From Pseudoscleropodium purum (lineage: Eukaryota; Streptophyta; Bryopsida; Hypnales; Brachytheciaceae), in assembly GCA_963969395.1 (NCBI GenBank), contig OZ017795.1, positions 38,917,063-38,981,062 of the forward strand: 64,000 nt of DNA. Reading direction: 5' to 3'. The notes under the pieces are model-generated. The model made no database searches, had not been told where the DNA came from, and saw nothing but the letters and a program-made list of their open reading frames with translations. Shown here one piece after another: positions 38,316-49,472 of the stretch. Numbering within the stretch: position 1 is the stretch's first letter; each line of letters begins with the position of its first letter. Position numbers and translations under genes: made by a program.

Positions 38316-38640
38316 GGTTCTAAAAGTGCCCACCTTCTTAAATGTACACTGCATGTACATGTTGCTTTCTTGTAGCCTTTGGCCACGTACAAACAATGTA
38401 CATTTTAGGAGGTGGACGCTATTAGAGCCCTATGCCACTTCAGCTTCAAAATTTCATAACTAATTCTACAAAGCTTCAAAAAATATGAAACGACTTGGGT
38501 TAGATGCCAATTCTACTTGTCTTTCGACGAAAATTTACTGAAATTTATTTGAAGAAGTATCACTTCCCCAAAAATCAGTTCAAGCTCTTAAATGGTCGGT
38601 TTATGACCTCCTACCTATACCGTACATTGCGGATGAGTTT
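38316..38640 (+). repeat. Palindrome-containing dispersed repeat, copy 1
   Basis: A palindrome at 38316-38430 has arms of the type GGCTCTAAAAGCGCCCACCT followed by AAATGTACA. A further ~200 bases (TTCATAACTAATTC...AAATATGAAACGACTTGG...GATGCCAATTC...CTCTTAAATGG) are shared with the inverted copy at 55300-55595, outside the palindrome itself. The palindrome is therefore part of a larger repeat. Confidence 0.6.
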
Positions 38641-41600
38641 TCGTGCTGAATTCAGTTACAGCTTTACCGCAGGTGGCAGTGCACTGTAATGTTCTTATCT
38701 CCATTACTTTTTTAAACAAGCCATGGACTGTCAGAGTCCAGCTCAGAGACCAACCTACTGACCGACTGACTCCAGTGGATCTTTTAAGGCCCTGCTTATC
38801 TATACCCTGAACCCATGTGTGGAGCGCGGAAAAGAACGGGTGGTTGTGAAATTGTTGCGGTTCATATCTTAAATTAGGTTGTTTGTTTTATTTTGTTTGT
38901 TATAGAGAGATCTATGGAGGACCAAGAGTCCTTTGGGTCATGTTCTTGGTACCATTGAAAAGCTCTCTATGAAGACGAGTGCACAAGCTTTGTTTTGTGG
39001 CATTCTAATCTACAGTGTGAAAGTTATGAATTTTCGAGTTATTTGCAGTTTTAAAAATTACAAAAATTATTTTTACTTTTATGCTGCCTCCTGTAACAAT
39101 GGCACAGGGCACACTAACTTAGTGTAGTGTTCATTGAAATAGACATTTCATGAAATCACCTGAAATCAGAACAGTTCATTTTCAGCTTTCCAGAGGAGAG
39201 TAAGTTTTGGTGGGGACAGTACAAACAAAAACTGAATGACAAGGTTTGGTGAGATAGGGCAAATGATGATTTCAGTTCCACTGAAATCGTCATCATTTAC
39301 AATGAAACAAATTATGTCCTCAAAAGGAATTCAAAAATCAGATTAATATAAATACTATTGTTCAATTGGAACACAAAGGTTGCATTTAGTGGAATTCAAA
39401 ACAAGGCAATCTTTTCAAGGATGAATAAGCTAAGCTAATCACCGTCCAAGAAAAATGCATGCTTATAAATTTGGTTGACAATCCTTGATTTGCAATATGA
39501 AATATACTGTAACTTAAATCATACCAAATTCTCTACTGTACTTATCTTACACATATGATGAAGCCAAATGATTATGATGATAACAAAATTAATTTTAAGG
39601 TCGAACAATCAGTCACCCAATTTTTACATGTACTCTACCCTCTCATTTGTGTCAGACACGTATCCATTAACTTACCACAATTTCATTACCTTACCAATCA
39701 CTTTAGCATCATGACAATGTGCACTTGAGGGGAGGGGACATGTCAGCATGTGATTTAGCATCAGCATGGGTCTACATCCATGCTTTACCAATTTTAATCC
39801 CAACAAACTTTGAAAAATCATAGAAAATTCATTGCTTGTCAGAATGTCTTGATTCTACAGTACTTGCAAATGGCTTTTCTCTCAATTTTTTCTTTATCTT
39901 TGGAAAAGATGTGTGTATGACAAATAGCTTCTTGCAAGGTAACCTAGATAGCAAAATCTGTTGTGTGGTATTTTAGACATGTTTACCCTTATTAAAAGGT
40001 ACTTGTGGAACTGTGCTGCAACCAAGAGTGGCAATCAAACGTGGTACGTAAGCAGGTTGTCACCGATTCTTGATCTTGGCCCTGGCCTCTCCACAAAAAA
40101 AAAACTTGCTGCTACCCAATTCGACCATTTTAGGTTTAAGCTCATCAGAAATAAAATACAATGTGCGATGGAAGTTGGTGTTGACAAATCACATGCTCAC
40201 TATGGGAAAATTAGTACACTTTGATTGGAATCAGGGCTTTTTTTTTTCATATTTCATCGAGTGCTAAAGTGGCGATGTAAAGTTTTATAGTGGTGCTCCA
40301 AAATTCAACATTCATCCATGTAATGGATAGAAAATATCACATTAGTACATATCACATGTCTATAATTCTATCTTCATCCACAATTTGACGATTTTATCCA
40401 AGATTTTTTTTATTTGAAGTTTTTTGGTGAAAACTTTACTCTTTGTTGCCAATTTTTAGCCAATTTATTTTTTTCTAGTGCAATTTGGCACTAAAATGCC
40501 AAAAAAAAAAGCCTTGATTGGAATGCATTGTCTATCATTTCTTGTAGCATAACTTTAACCTGTAATGTGAGTAGGAAACACAATGTGGTCTATTATTTTT
40601 GTGTACCTTTGTTGCAAGGTTGAATACAAAAAAAATTTACAATTCTTCACTTACTCAAAAGTTATGCAAATTTTGTAACATGCTTTCCTATCATTCTTAT
40701 AAGGCTACCAAAAAAAATAGACCTATACAACACACTATACTACAATAAACACCATTTTTATTTTTAGGTCCTCTCTATATTTTCATTGTATGAATAGGGG
40801 CAAGTTCCTTGAGGAGTTAACATTTTTGGTTCTCTTCGATTGGTGAAATTGATTATTCATGATGAGTTCATAACATACCATGACTTGGTGTTTTGGGGGG
40901 GTATTTTATGAATAACATCTTAGAAAAGGTTAAGATTGTACAATACATTGTGAATTTGTAATTAATCATAGGTTGGTTCCATGTGGAGTTTTTGTGTATT
41001 GCTCTCATGTATGTGATATTTTCTTCAGGACCAATAAGCCCTTCTTTACCTCCATTTCACTAGGAAATATTTGAAGGAACAAATTGGTATTGACTAAAAT
41101 CTATCAAGAGATATATTATCACCTTGCCACCTTTTTTTGCTTATATGATTTTTTACATAATATATAAGTAATTGTTGTATCTTTTTATGATATATTTATT
41201 TTAGAATTAAAAAAAATCTTATAATTTGTTTTTAACCATTCTTGCACACGAACCTTTGCTTAGAATTCACTTACTAATATTTTTAAATTGTTGATTGTCA
41301 CATCATTGTAGTCTATTAGTCAAGCTTGTTTGCAAGCTATATACCAAAATTAGGATGAAAATTTTTGGTGGGCTTAGTTGAATAAGGTTGTAAATTGTTT
41401 GACACAACTTTTCATAGTAAACTATATTGGATGCCAAAAAAATCTATAATTATTATTTCAGATTTATTTAGGTGCAGTAAATGAAAAGGATACAATCTAT
41501 CATAAAAAAAAAATCCAAAACTCAAATTACTACTCCTTTTATCATATACTTCATTCCAAAACTCGTCATTGAAATAACTATACTAAATATTGAGTTTAAT

Positions 41601-42380
41601 ATTTTTTGGGGGGTCTTTCTATGTGTAATTTTCGAAAATGATTTGAACCAAAATTACTCTCTAGTCTCTACAAGTGTCTTAGACTATTGATTTTTAAAAA
41701 GTTCTATAGAATTAGACTATGAACTAATCTTTGAAAACTATCCTAAGAGCATGTTGCTAATGCACCTCTCCAAAAAAGAGGGTAAAGTACAAGGTAAGAA
41801 AATATTCATTTAAAAAAAATTCTTGTAATAAAATCTCTTTTACAATTTTTGCAAGCCTCACCACTTGAGAATAATTTAGGATTTTAATTTCAGTTCATTG
41901 AAGATCCTATAATTTGGATACACTTTACCAACTTCCAAATTTAACCCTTAGAAGACATATCTAACATGAGGGACTAGGTTTTTTGAGAATCTTTATGAAA
42001 ACTCTTCTAATATTCAACTATTTGTAAACTTCTTTGGTATCATTCTTTTTGTCTTGAAAATTCTGAAATCTAAGTTTGGGCAACTCTCATAAAACCTCAA
42101 ATATCCTTCAAGGATAAAGATTAATACTAAGTAGAATCTACTCTTGTAGCACTTCAATTCATTCTACAAATAAGTTAGTACTTAAACATTGTAATTTTTA
42201 AAATAGTAGAAATTAGAAAATAATCAATGAAAGGTCCATTAAATTAAAAAAAAATACTAAACCTAATCATTTTATAGAAGCAATATCCTAAGAAAGCAAA
42301 AATTACCATAATAATAAAATTTCACTAACCACTTTTCTCAAAACATAACGTTGCACCACTTTCTATTAATCTTAAAGGAT
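38641..42380. other. AT-rich intergenic DNA
   Basis: No supportable gene. It contains a short foldback at 39261-39298 and homopolymer runs. Short open frames near 38933, 39961 and 41481 have no recognisable product. Confidence 0.5.
39261..39298. repeat. Short hairpin (16-19 bp arms, 3-nt loop)
   Basis: AAATGATGATTTCAGT pairs with ACTGAAATCGTCATCATTT, with a 3-base bulge and a TCC loop. It is isolated in intergenic DNA; function unknown. Confidence 0.7.
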
Positions 42381-42384
42381 GGAT

Positions 42385-42600
42385 TGGTGACTGTGAAAAT
42401 CATCCCTTTGGATACTATCAAAATCATTGGTTTAAAAAAAATGCAAAAGTTTTTATTGGAAGTCAAACTACTATAAAAGACCTCTCCTTTCTACAACATA
42501 AATTCAAAAGATGAAATAGTTGCACTTTTGTCCTACACAAAAAGACTCTCCACCATTCATCAAATATAAAACATCCGCAGAATCATACATGGATTAAACT
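42385..42600 (+). repeat. Dispersed ~220-bp repeat R1, copy 3
   Basis: It shares GTGAAAATCATCCCTTTGG, TTTTTATTGGAAGTCAAACT, AAAGACCTCTCCTTTC and GTTGCACTTTTGTCC with the copies at 6145 and 37575. Confidence 0.65.
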
Positions 42601-42753
42601 TCATGACTTCAAAATTCCAATTTTTTTTTTATAACTTTTCATTTACAATCCTACAATTAAGATGCACTTCAACAATTTCCAGACCAACAAGACTCAAGGA
42701 AGAAGCTTACCTTACCTTACATGTACTCTCCTCCTCATTCCTCCTTTGGCTTC

Positions 42754-42993
42754 GGCAAGGGGGGGATTGCCCCCTCTATTGCCCCACCAGAGGATAAATG
42801 TCAAAAATTGCCCCCTAATTTGTGCCTCTTAAATTTTATACTTCACCATGTCCCATAGCTAATTTTGGGGCACTGATTGCAAATATGAATTCAGAATTTG
42901 CAAATTTTAATTATATGTGGCAAATGAAAAAATTTCAGGATTTTCTACAAGGGTAAAACATGGGGGCAATAGAGGGGTCAATCCTCCCTGGCC
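42754..42993. mobile_element. Mutator-like MITE, copy 2, with 9-bp target duplication (240 bp)
   Basis: The ends read inward as GGCAAGGGGGGGATTG and GGCCAGGGAGGATTG, then CCCCTCTATTGCCCC on both sides. TTTGGCTTC flanks the element perfectly on each side (42745-42753 and 42994-43002). A 9-bp duplication is typical of Mutator-like elements. It has no coding capacity. The same family is seen at 28700-28936. Confidence 0.85.
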
Positions 42994-43002
42994 TTTGGCT
43001 TC

Positions 43003-43740
43003 TCCTTGATACCAATGCCGAATTAAAGCTCAAAATAATGTCAAAACCGCCAGTGTGAAGAAGAAGATTCCGACAAAGCCCCCCTCTACCTGCCATTCCG
43101 AAGAGAAGAACCAAACCATCCGGAAACCACGCAGCAAACCACGCAGGGAACCGTGCAAGAAGGACCCCCAAGGGAACGGTTATTTTAAGTTCGCTCCCGT
43201 AGGGAAACGGGGAACGGCGTCGTTCCAGTCCACATCGGAAGCGTACGCAGGCCGGCAACGTATGTAAGTTAAGTTAGCGTCTGCGTGAATACAGGCGCAC
43301 GTTTCCCGCAGGAGATGAGGACGGAGTCAGTCAGTCAGAGAGAGTTGTCAGGGCCTTCCTGAACAAGCTACGGTAACTTCGCTCGGTTGATACCCGAAGA
43401 TACCCGCTGATGACCAGGCGATCGATCGTAGGGTTCTCTGGCTCGTGGATGGAGCTGGGGCTAGAGGAAAAGTGGTAAGGTTTATAAGTGACTTCTGTTT
43501 GAAGCCACCGGGGGCGGGACGGCGGGGCATTGGGCCACGCTGTCCGAATTTGACATACGTGGCGGAGACGGAGTTGTGGGAAATGCGGTGGTTTGACTGA
43601 ATCACACTCGGGTGCCTGCCCTGCCGCAGTTTCCAAGACATTCGTGTGGTGGGAGTTTCGAAAGACGGAATGAGGCGGTATATTATTGCGGTAAAGTGCC
43701 GGCTTGGAATGAATTTCTGGGCTTTCTCAACCATAGAAAA
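43003..43740. other. GC-rich island, no confident gene
   Basis: The composition is clearly richer in G+C than the surroundings. A minus-strand ATG frame of 128 codons spans 43348-43734, and a Lys/Pro-rich plus-strand frame without ATG spans about 43010-43267. Neither shows a domain I recognise, and no splice-consistent extension was found. It may be a promoter or 5' region of an unrecognised transcript. Confidence 0.35.
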
Positions 43741-45240
43741 ATTGGAGCCAACTGCAACCGCCTTGGGTTAAGCTAGGTTCACTTCTGGCCAATTATGGGG
43801 TTACCCATTGGTAGGCTTCAATTATTTCTTGCATTTTTACTTGAATTATAGTAGGGGTAGTAGTCACACCTTCTCCAAGGATCAAACTTCTGTGAAAAAA
43901 TGAGAAGCTGACGAGAGAAAAGAGGAGGCAATGGAGAGCCGTTTTGCATCAAGTTGTGATTGACACCCTTTTTGTGGATGTGGAAAGTGAGAAGTTCGGA
44001 ATGTGTGGAACTTAGAATGTGCAAAAGTCATGATGCTCACATGGCAATGGACCCCTAAAATGCCAACAATGTAGGCAACCTACAATGAAAGTGAGAATAT
44101 CCTTCTTTTGCAAAATCTTCCTCATGTCTATTATTGACATCCAAAGGAGAATAGTAGCCATTCTCAATCCTCAAAGAATGGGAGCTCTGCAAACCTCAAA
44201 CAACCAATGGGAGAGAGAGCCATGTCTCCATTATCTGAGAATTGAGAATGGAGTGAAGAAGGTCTAACTTGTCATCAAGAACTAGCTATTGGTTTCTTTA
44301 GCTTGTACCTTGTACCCAACATTCTAGACTTTTGTTCTTTTAGGACATTTTCATTTGGATAAGCTAATGGGTGTACATGTAATATTATTGCTAATAATAC
44401 CATTGAATCTAGTTATTCTTATGAAATATAAATGATTATCATTGGATCTTATTGACAATTGAAAAAGGATTCAAACATATTTTATCATGTTTTATTTGAA
44501 TAGGTTATGAATTTTCAAAGTATTGTCTCGAAGTGTTCCAAAAATCAACACTAGGCTAAGATAACATGTCATGTTTTGATTGTGTACATTTTATGTAATT
44601 AATATCTAGGAAAGATTTCAATGCTTAAAAAGGACTTTGAAATAGAACATTCATTTGAATTTGTAAGTTTGCAACTAATTTAAGGAAATATAATTCACTT
44701 CATTTCTCATATAACACGTTGCTACAAGACATATTTGGTTTATTTTGGTAGGACCTTGTTGACCATTGAAAAAAAAGTTTCTAATACATCTAAGATATAG
44801 AGTCAATATTTAGGGAGAACCATTGTGGCTTAATTAGTTCATTGTTAATTGGTGGACTTGGGAAAAAAAACCCGATTGCAATTTAAAATCATTGGGAAAA
44901 ACTAGTGAAAAAGTCTATTAAAATTTCTATTTGAAGTAAGAAATAGAAAAGAAACCAAACTTGGTATTTGAAAAATTAGTTCAATATGGGAATTGCAGGA
45001 AAATATAGCTAGTCAAACTCAAAAATTATCCCAAACATTGTATGGAGTCCATGTATTTTGAGTGAAACTAAAATTTCCTTAAAATGACAGTATTCTACAA
45101 ACTTGGCACTTTTATGTTTAGACCGTGTATTCCAAAATCTATACCAGTCCTGGGCTTATTGCTAAAGAAGGAAAGGAGTGGAATAACCTTTGTTTCTATG
45201 AAATTTCCCACATGGTATACCAAAAAAAAAAGGATAAACT
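43741..45240. other. AT-rich intergenic DNA
   Basis: No gene or delimited repeat is recognised. Confidence 0.5.
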
Positions 45241-45444
45241 ATGAATTTCAAAGTGTGGATTGTGAGTGTATTCAATAGTGTGTCGGTGCTTCTTTCAGTG
45301 CTGATAATTATACGCGGCATCATACCAGAGATATCCGTATGTACAGTTCATCAGTTCCTCAGACTGGTCTTTACGTCATTACTTGAATCGAAAGAATACT
45401 GCAGAACCCTGGTCCAGAAAAAAGCAGCAGTCATAAGTACGTAG
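45241..45444 (+). CDS. Possible small ORF or exon (67 aa), hydrophobic N-terminal half
   Basis: ATG at 45241, stop at 45442-45444, with an in-frame stop two codons upstream. Residues about 6-28 are hydrophobic (IVSVFNSVSVLLSVLIII), followed by a basic residue and then an amphipathic, Cys-containing stretch (EISVCTVHQFLRLVF). The composition is more protein-like than neighbouring frames, but I recognise no family. It could be a first exon, a small membrane protein or chance. Downstream splice sites were not resolved. Confidence 0.25.
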   Translation: MNFKVWIVSVFNSVSVLLSVLIIIRGIIPEISVCTVHQFLRLVFTSLLESKEYCRTLVQKKAAVIST

Positions 45445-46120
45445 AAAGCTGGAGACTTGAGTTACAGGAGAATTGAAAGCTGTAACTTCAATGGAAGCCA
45501 TACACAGAGTGAAAGCGGTCAGAAAAAAGAACTGGAGTAAGTTGCTTCCGAAGGCGGTCGGGAGGTCCCCTCTGTCTGTCTGTCTAAGTTCTGTCTAAGT
45601 TCCGTCTAAGTTCTGCCTCACTTCGATCTGTGTCAGATCGAGAGAGGAATTGAAGATAGGTCGGTGGTGAAGCCATGTTCTGGAGTAGTTTCCGCAAGTC
45701 TGAGTTTGCCGAAGAAAATGCCTGGTCTCTATCTTAATAATTGCTACACTCTTCAGTCTCATCGATCTACAAGACGCTCATTGCCATGATAGTTGTCGTG
45801 AAATGCAACTGAAATTTCGTTGCACTAGGTGAAGAGTTGGGATCGAATTGAATGAGTGAATGACACCCTAAGAATGACACCCAAATGGATATATGAATGA
45901 CGGTTACTTAGGCCTGCATTACTGTGGGTGTCGTTCTGTTCAAAAGAACACCATGTCATTCAAATCATGGATGACTGTCACTTTTGGGGCGAAATTTTTA
46001 CCCCACCGGCTTTCTACTTTTGATGGAATGTCATTGTCATTTGAAGCGACTCCCATTCTTCAGTTGTACGTAGTGGGTGTGCATAATTTGCTTCACCAAC
46101 AATAGTTTATCTTGATACTT
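45445..46120. other. Intergenic DNA with short tandem repeats
   Basis: TGTC/TAAGT-type tandem repeats lie at about 45573-45620 (CTGTCTGTCTGTC, then three TCTAAGTTC-like units). A plus-strand frame at 45893-46105 is not recognised. Confidence 0.45.
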
Positions 46121-46123
46121 GTG

Positions 46124-46276
46124 TCAATTTCGTTAACGTGGAATGTTCAACTTCGGCACTTTCAAGCCGCGTGGCTTGGAAACTTACACCTACACTTGTG
46201 TGCTAGTTTGCAGAGCTTTATGTGGATGTATGGCACTATTCTTTACTCCAGAATTGCGCCAAGTTAACGAAATTGA
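46124..46276. mobile_element. MITE cluster element E1 (153 bp)
   Basis: The ends read inward as TCAATTTCGTTAACGTGG and TCAATTTCGTTAACTTGG. This is the first of five members of one family within 3.4 kb. It is flanked by TG on both sides. Confidence 0.7.
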
Positions 46277-46899
46277 TGATTTTCGTACTTGGCGCATTTA
46301 CCCAACAGTGAAAACGAACCTCTCAAATTCCAGAATTCAATTGCATAAGTGCATTTCATTTCAATTATTTTTTGAACACTCGAACACTCGATATGAACAC
46401 TCGATGTGAACATCAAAGTTGTTAAAATGACGAAATTTAAAGAGATTGGCACTTCTAGGCCCTTGTCTAAATTAAAACTCAAAGTTCTATACCAGTCCGG
46501 TCCTAGTTTCAAGAGCTCGGATCACTTGACTGTCACCATTTTTCTGAAGCACGCCACCTTTAATTGGAGAAAATGAGCGACATTGGATGTAAATTTAACA
46601 CCAACTGAAGTTTAATTTCAAGAAATAAGTGAATGATGTAGAACTCTTCAGCATGTTATTTCTAATAGATATATGATTGTATAATTATATTTCTAGCTTC
46701 ATATGAAACAACTGGGGAAAAAGGTTGTGATATAATTTCCGTCCTTGTGATTTTTTGAATGATCGAATCTCTTGAAAATATACAAGTTTCTGTATGAATT
46801 CATTCGTGTAAAATTATTCGCCCCTGCAATCTGCCCGGTCAGTACGCAGTTCTTGTCTGAATCTAGCTACTGTACCTTGCACGTCACGTACCCTCAGAG

Positions 46900-47047
46900 A
46901 AAATTTCGTTAAATTGGCGACATTCCACAGGCCAAAGGTCTAATTTCAGAACCGCAAACCAGGACAGGAAATTTTTTGGGGTTCAGAATACATGTCCTCA
47001 ACCGCGCCAAAGTAATGGAATATCGACAATTAAACGAAAATAATTGA
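46900..47047. mobile_element. MITE cluster element E2 (~148 bp)
   Basis: The left end reads AAATTTCGTTAAATTGGCGA and the right end, inverted, TCAATTATTTTCGTTTAATT. Both continue into ACATTCC or ATATTCC. Same family as E1. Confidence 0.65.
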
Positions 47048-47532
47048 TGTTCCTGAGACTGTGTTGTCCAGGTACAGTTTGAAGTAGCTAAATTTGCTTT
47101 CGGCTGAATCCGAACACGTTTAGTTTGAACATGTTCGAACATGTTCGAGCTCTGAGCCCTGGCACTTTGAAACACGTCATTTTAATGAATGAATATGATC
47201 ATGATTGGTATAGGTTTTCATCGCTTAAAATATATTATGCAAGGTTAGTGGTTCAGAATACCCTTCATTTCGACTAAATTTCTAGAGATTTGGCACACTT
47301 CCAAATGCCCTTAATAATAATTAGGAACCTCAAATGTAACGCAACCCTAAACCAGATTGGACGTTTTTTAGAATCTGCATTTGAATGTTGCAATTTTGGG
47401 GCAATTTTCAAGGCAGGAGATACGACTGTGGCAGTCCTAGGTCAATATTGAATTATTTTTCAGTTGAGTGTCACTGACGATTTCGGAACACTGAATTGCT
47501 CCAATATAATGAAATAATTTTTTATTTGAAAT

Positions 47533-47769
47533 GTCAATTTAGTTAAGTTGGTGGTATTCCATGCGTCATTTAGACATTTACATTAGCTTTAGCTTGTTAA
47601 TTTGTTAATCACGCAGACACTCAGAGATGTGCAAATTGATATGCAAATTGCATTTCATCCGCAACATTGTGCACTGCTAAACTTGGTAAATTAGAATTTT
47701 TACCACATTCCCCTCTCCCGAAATCATATTATCAATGGAATGTGCCAACGCGCCATTTAAACGAAATTG
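47533..47769. mobile_element. MITE cluster element E3 (~237 bp)
   Basis: The left end is TCAATTTAGTTAAGTTGG and the right end, inverted, CAATTTCGTTTAAATGGCG, each followed by a TTCCAT block. It is longer than its siblings in the centre. Confidence 0.6.
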
Positions 47770-47959
47770 TCGTTTTGACCTTTTGGCCCTTTGAAACACT
47801 TCCGACACGACGACGGTAAGGTGGGTTTGACGTTTCGTTGAGGTTGCAGTAACAAAATGAGACGCTGGCGGCATCAGTGGAGCAAGATTTAAATTCTCAT
47901 GTCCTCAGGCAACTGCACCTCATACAAATAAATGCTGGGGTCAGAGGTGCGGATGGTGT

Positions 47960-48263
47960 CACTACAAGAGAATGTAGAGTTTGCAATACTTTTTGCAATG
48001 GTTTTGCAATGCTCACGAATTTTGTTTTCACGACTTTGCAATGGTCGAGTATGAAATATTGCACTGTGTTTGCAATGGTTTAGATTCAATGTCCAATACT
48101 TTTATATTTAATTCATCACAACTTAGCAACAGTTTCGCAGCGGTTTCCCAAAGCATTATGTCTTTTTCGACATCCAAACTAAGTTCCGTTACACATTGTT
48201 CCCTTGCAAAACCATTGCAAACGCCTTGCTATTGTGTCGCAGTCACTGCTTTCTGTTGTAGTG
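47960..48263. mobile_element. CACTA-like small element (304 bp)
   Basis: The ends read inward as CACTACAAGAGAATG and CACTACAACAGAAAG. TTTGCAATGG and TTTTGCAATG are repeated inside the left part and occur inverted inside the right part (CAAAACCATTGCAAACG), as in CACTA subterminal repeats. No coding capacity and no clear 3-bp target duplication. Confidence 0.55.
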
Positions 48264-48892
48264 ATGTATTATATCTCACCTGTTCGAGAAAAATATTCAC
48301 AATATATTTATTGTACGTACGAGCTGCTTGATTGTTTGGGTCGCCCATGCCACATGGGGCTACAGCAGTTCCCGACACCCATTTGGAATTGGATCATCAC
48401 ACCTTTCTTGGATTTCCGAGCTTCAGATTAATTTTCAGAATCCGGATGGGGCCACAAAACCCGTCTCGATCAGTACTGCGAGTCCAAAATTTTCATCACT
48501 TCACCGTCGTAGTTTGGTACTGACATTGAAATGTCTCAATTATCCTGGCTCTCGATACGATCGACGCGTGTCAGTAATCACCCAGCAAGCTAGTTACATG
48601 CCCCAGTGAGGGTGATCGCGAATGAACGGCCAAGCATGGCCATACTGTACCAACTCCTGACGTCCAAGTACATAATATTAGTGATCTGTTTCACTCGTTA
48701 ACTTGTGCTAGTCTGAATCAGAAAACGTCACCGCAAGATCACCACTTGAAAATCGAGAGATAAGCGAGGACAAATGCAAACTTGAGTTTGTCGGTGGACT
48801 TAAGACTGAGGCTTCTCTAATTAAACAAGCTTGCCGACCCCAGTATTGGTGTGCTTGATGCACCCCTCGTCTCATTTGCAAGTGAGGTTCTA

Positions 48893-49064
48893 TCAATTTC
48901 GTTAATTTGGCGGAATCTCATGACTTCGGGACTCTTCGGAGCAAGGTTTAAAACTTAAATCAATTCCAAATTTTTCCTAGTTTGCCTAATTTTTTTAAAG
49001 ATTAATTGTGCAGATGAATGGCACAGTTTTGGCTCCTGGAATGTAACCAATTGAACAGAATTGA
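48893..49064. mobile_element. MITE cluster element E4 (172 bp), TA flanked
   Basis: The ends read inward as TCAATTTCGTTAATTTGG and TCAATTCTGTTCAATTGG. TA lies on each side (48891-48892 and 49065-49066), consistent with a TA target. Same family as E1-E3 and E5. Confidence 0.7.
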
Positions 49065-49304
49065 TAGTAGGGTACAAAGTGACTTGAAATTTTGAATGTT
49101 CAGTTTTAGTTTTAGATGTTTTAGGGTGAAATTAGAGCGCCAAAGTTGTGAGATTCTACCCTCTAAAAACAAGGGTCGGCATCGACTGTCGTTCAGCACG
49201 CCCACAACGAAAAAGTGCCAAAGCTGGGTGCCAAAGTCCCAAATTTCCTCCAATTTATCGAGTATGATTGCTAGTATGCCAAATATCATTGAGAACAATA
49301 AACG

Positions 49305-49472
49305 TCTATTTCGTTAAATTGGGCGATATTCCATGACTTTGGCTCGGTCCAGGTCGCCCGACCTAAAACCGAAATCTACACCTATCGAAGTTTGTGACCT
49401 GAAATTAGACCATTGTGAGGTTATGTGTCTCAATTTTTGGCTTGCGGAATATCGCCAATTAACAGAAATTGA
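49305..49472. mobile_element. MITE cluster element E5 (168 bp)
   Basis: The ends read inward as TCTATTTCGTTAAATTGGGC and TCAATTTCTGTTAATTGGCG. GATATTCC follows on both arms. Same family as E1-E4. Confidence 0.7.

Noticed and set aside
43348..43734. Minus-strand ATG ORF of 128 codons in the GC-rich island
   Set aside because: No recognisable domain, no splice-consistent extension and an overlapping frame of similar length. GC-rich sequence readily gives such chance frames.
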